A stretch of 64,000 nucleotides of DNA from Onchocerca lupi (taxonomy: Eukaryota > Nematoda > Chromadorea > Rhabditida > Onchocercidae), in NCBI GenBank assembly GCA_028564675.1, contig JAOVVO010000094.1, positions 1 through 64,000 of the forward strand, given 5' to 3'. The first letter of the stretch is position 1. Each line of letters begins with the position of its first letter. Below the pieces are notes generated by a model that did not search any database, was not told the origin of the DNA, and worked only from the letters and a program-made list of their open reading frames with translations. Position numbers and translations under genes: made by a program. Positions 63,101-64,000 of the stretch are shown piece after piece.

Positions 63101-63877
63101 TTTGTAGAACCGTCCTTCAGCTGCACAACTTTATTTTCAAGATCCAAGCAGTACTCTTCCAAGACTTTCAAACATTTTCCCAACTTTTCAGCGTTATTTT
63201 CTATTTCTTCATTTTTTTCTTCAGACTCGCTATTGTATTTCTGTATTGCATTCAATTTCTTTTTCAAGCTTTCTGCATCTTGTTCTTGGAATTCTAGTTC
63301 TCTCAAACTTGATGTTTGAGTCTCATTCGTCGTCGTGTATGCAATAATTTGTTGATTCAATAAAGGTTGCTGAGACGCACCTTGGAATTCCGAACTGCAA
63401 ACTAACATTGCATCAAAATCTTTTGCTTTGTTTCGTTTCTCATCTTCTGTGTATATTGCTTTCTGTTCCGATAACTGATTCAAAGGTTGTTCTGGAATAT
63501 GCCACTGTTCAAATACTGGTTGTTGATTAGTAGCTGAAATGCCAGTGTTATCAGAAGATGTGATATGCTTGGTCATCTGCTCTCTCAATTCGTCAATCTC
63601 ATTTTGCAGTCTTTGGTTTGTTTGGGCGAGTTCAGCATTGCCTCGGAATAAAGCATCATTGTCGGCTATTTTCGTTGTGAGGCGGGCCGCTAAAATGGCT
63701 AATTGTAGTTGCAATGTTGAAGCTGGTTGCTTGGTTTGTCTCATCTCACGACAAATCGTACATGGTGTAGAGCAATTCCATGAATCACTGCCAAATTTTG
63801 CTGCTGCAATATCAGTTAGGACCTTTTCTTGGCGATGGGGTGAGGTGCGGATGCTAACATTTAAAATTCTTTGCGCA
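60117..63877 (-). CDS. Long coiled-coil protein, 5' end outside window
   Basis: Minus-strand exons visible: 63877..63061, 62910..62499, 62206..61783, 61557..61497, 61371..61270, 60934..60788, 60554..60510, 60194..60117; 694 residues, phases consistent. Exon one here begins after a TATAAG acceptor, so at least one earlier exon lies beyond the window. After a short Cys-containing segment (CSTPCTICREM) come heptad-rich, Glu/Gln/Lys-rich helices: QNEIDELREQM, LSQELEEQLQQKEIKMQEIE, KITELERKLDQMVVQNELL, ESKNERLESEISNLQASLL and LVQERVQEMQTNLSALKK. The C-terminus is basic (DDKLRRRKTTVGG), with a final LNK and stop. An AATAAA overlaps the stop codon, so the 3' UTR may be very short. A structural scaffold (centrosomal, Golgi or cytoskeletal) is likely, but the family is not identifiable by eye. 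Confidence 0.8.
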
Positions 63878-64000
63878 TTCCTTATAAATAAGAAGCATAT
63901 TGAAAATAATGAAGGAATTTAAAATCTAACTGGGATGCACAAATTTTAAATCTAATATTTTGAAACACATCTGCGATAATTAATTATTTTCTCAGCAAGA

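Noticed and set aside
63539..63922. Plus-strand 127-codon ORF
   Set aside because: Antisense shadow of the coiled-coil exon.
1..64000. CRISPR arrays, operons with ribosome binding sites, phage or bacterial defence systems
   Set aside because: The window is eukaryotic; no regularly spaced direct repeats or prokaryotic gene structure were seen.

Overview
The window looks like AT-rich nematode chromosomal DNA, most likely from a parasitic clade III (filarial/spirurid) worm. Exons are short and phase-matched, separated by AT-rich introns of roughly 100 bp to 2.2 kb. The proteins have clear nematode or animal relatives, there is a broken BEL/Pao retroelement, and no bacterial-style gene packing. 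Species assignment is inference; no search was run. Gene models were built by hand from splice signals, reading phase and family conservation.

Layout. 1-3412: no gene seen. 3413-9985 (+): a Pax3/7-class gene (pax-3 type; paired domain plus S50 homeodomain) whose third intron holds a near-perfect hairpin of pre-miRNA size. 11454-12671 (+): a small predicted secreted protein of unknown family. 14760-15517 (-): a two-exon, 68-residue secreted peptide precursor with dibasic sites, easily missed because both exons are short. 19018-19987 (+): an intronless, broken hexokinase copy (processed pseudogene), followed by a decayed BEL/Pao retrotransposon (about 20021-22290). 23731-27051 (-): METTL4/DAMT-1-type adenine N6-methyltransferase. 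28349-31965 (-): ZIP-family metal transporter. 32563-34627 (-): nucleolar rRNA-processing factor EBP2. 36234-41263 (+): TRMT10C/MRPP1-like mitochondrial tRNA methyltransferase and RNase P subunit. 43951-52105 (+): KDM4/JMJD2-type histone demethylase (JmjN, JmjC, double PHD, Tudor). 56146-57289 (+): four-helix membrane protein of unknown family. 60117-63877 (-): long coiled-coil protein, 5' end outside the window.

The genes do not form one pathway. EBP2 and TRMT10C diverge from a shared 1.6 kb region. Two chromatin/nucleic-acid modification enzymes (METTL4 and KDM4) lie about 17 kb apart, but nothing in the sequence ties them together.

The most unusual items are the pax-3 intronic hairpin, whose mismatches favour the sense RNA; the new secreted peptide precursor; three non-GT 5' splice sites (two GC, one apparent AT); many AAG 3' splice sites; the hexokinase processed pseudogene that lost its catalytic Asp; and a long palindrome in KDM4 intron 1.
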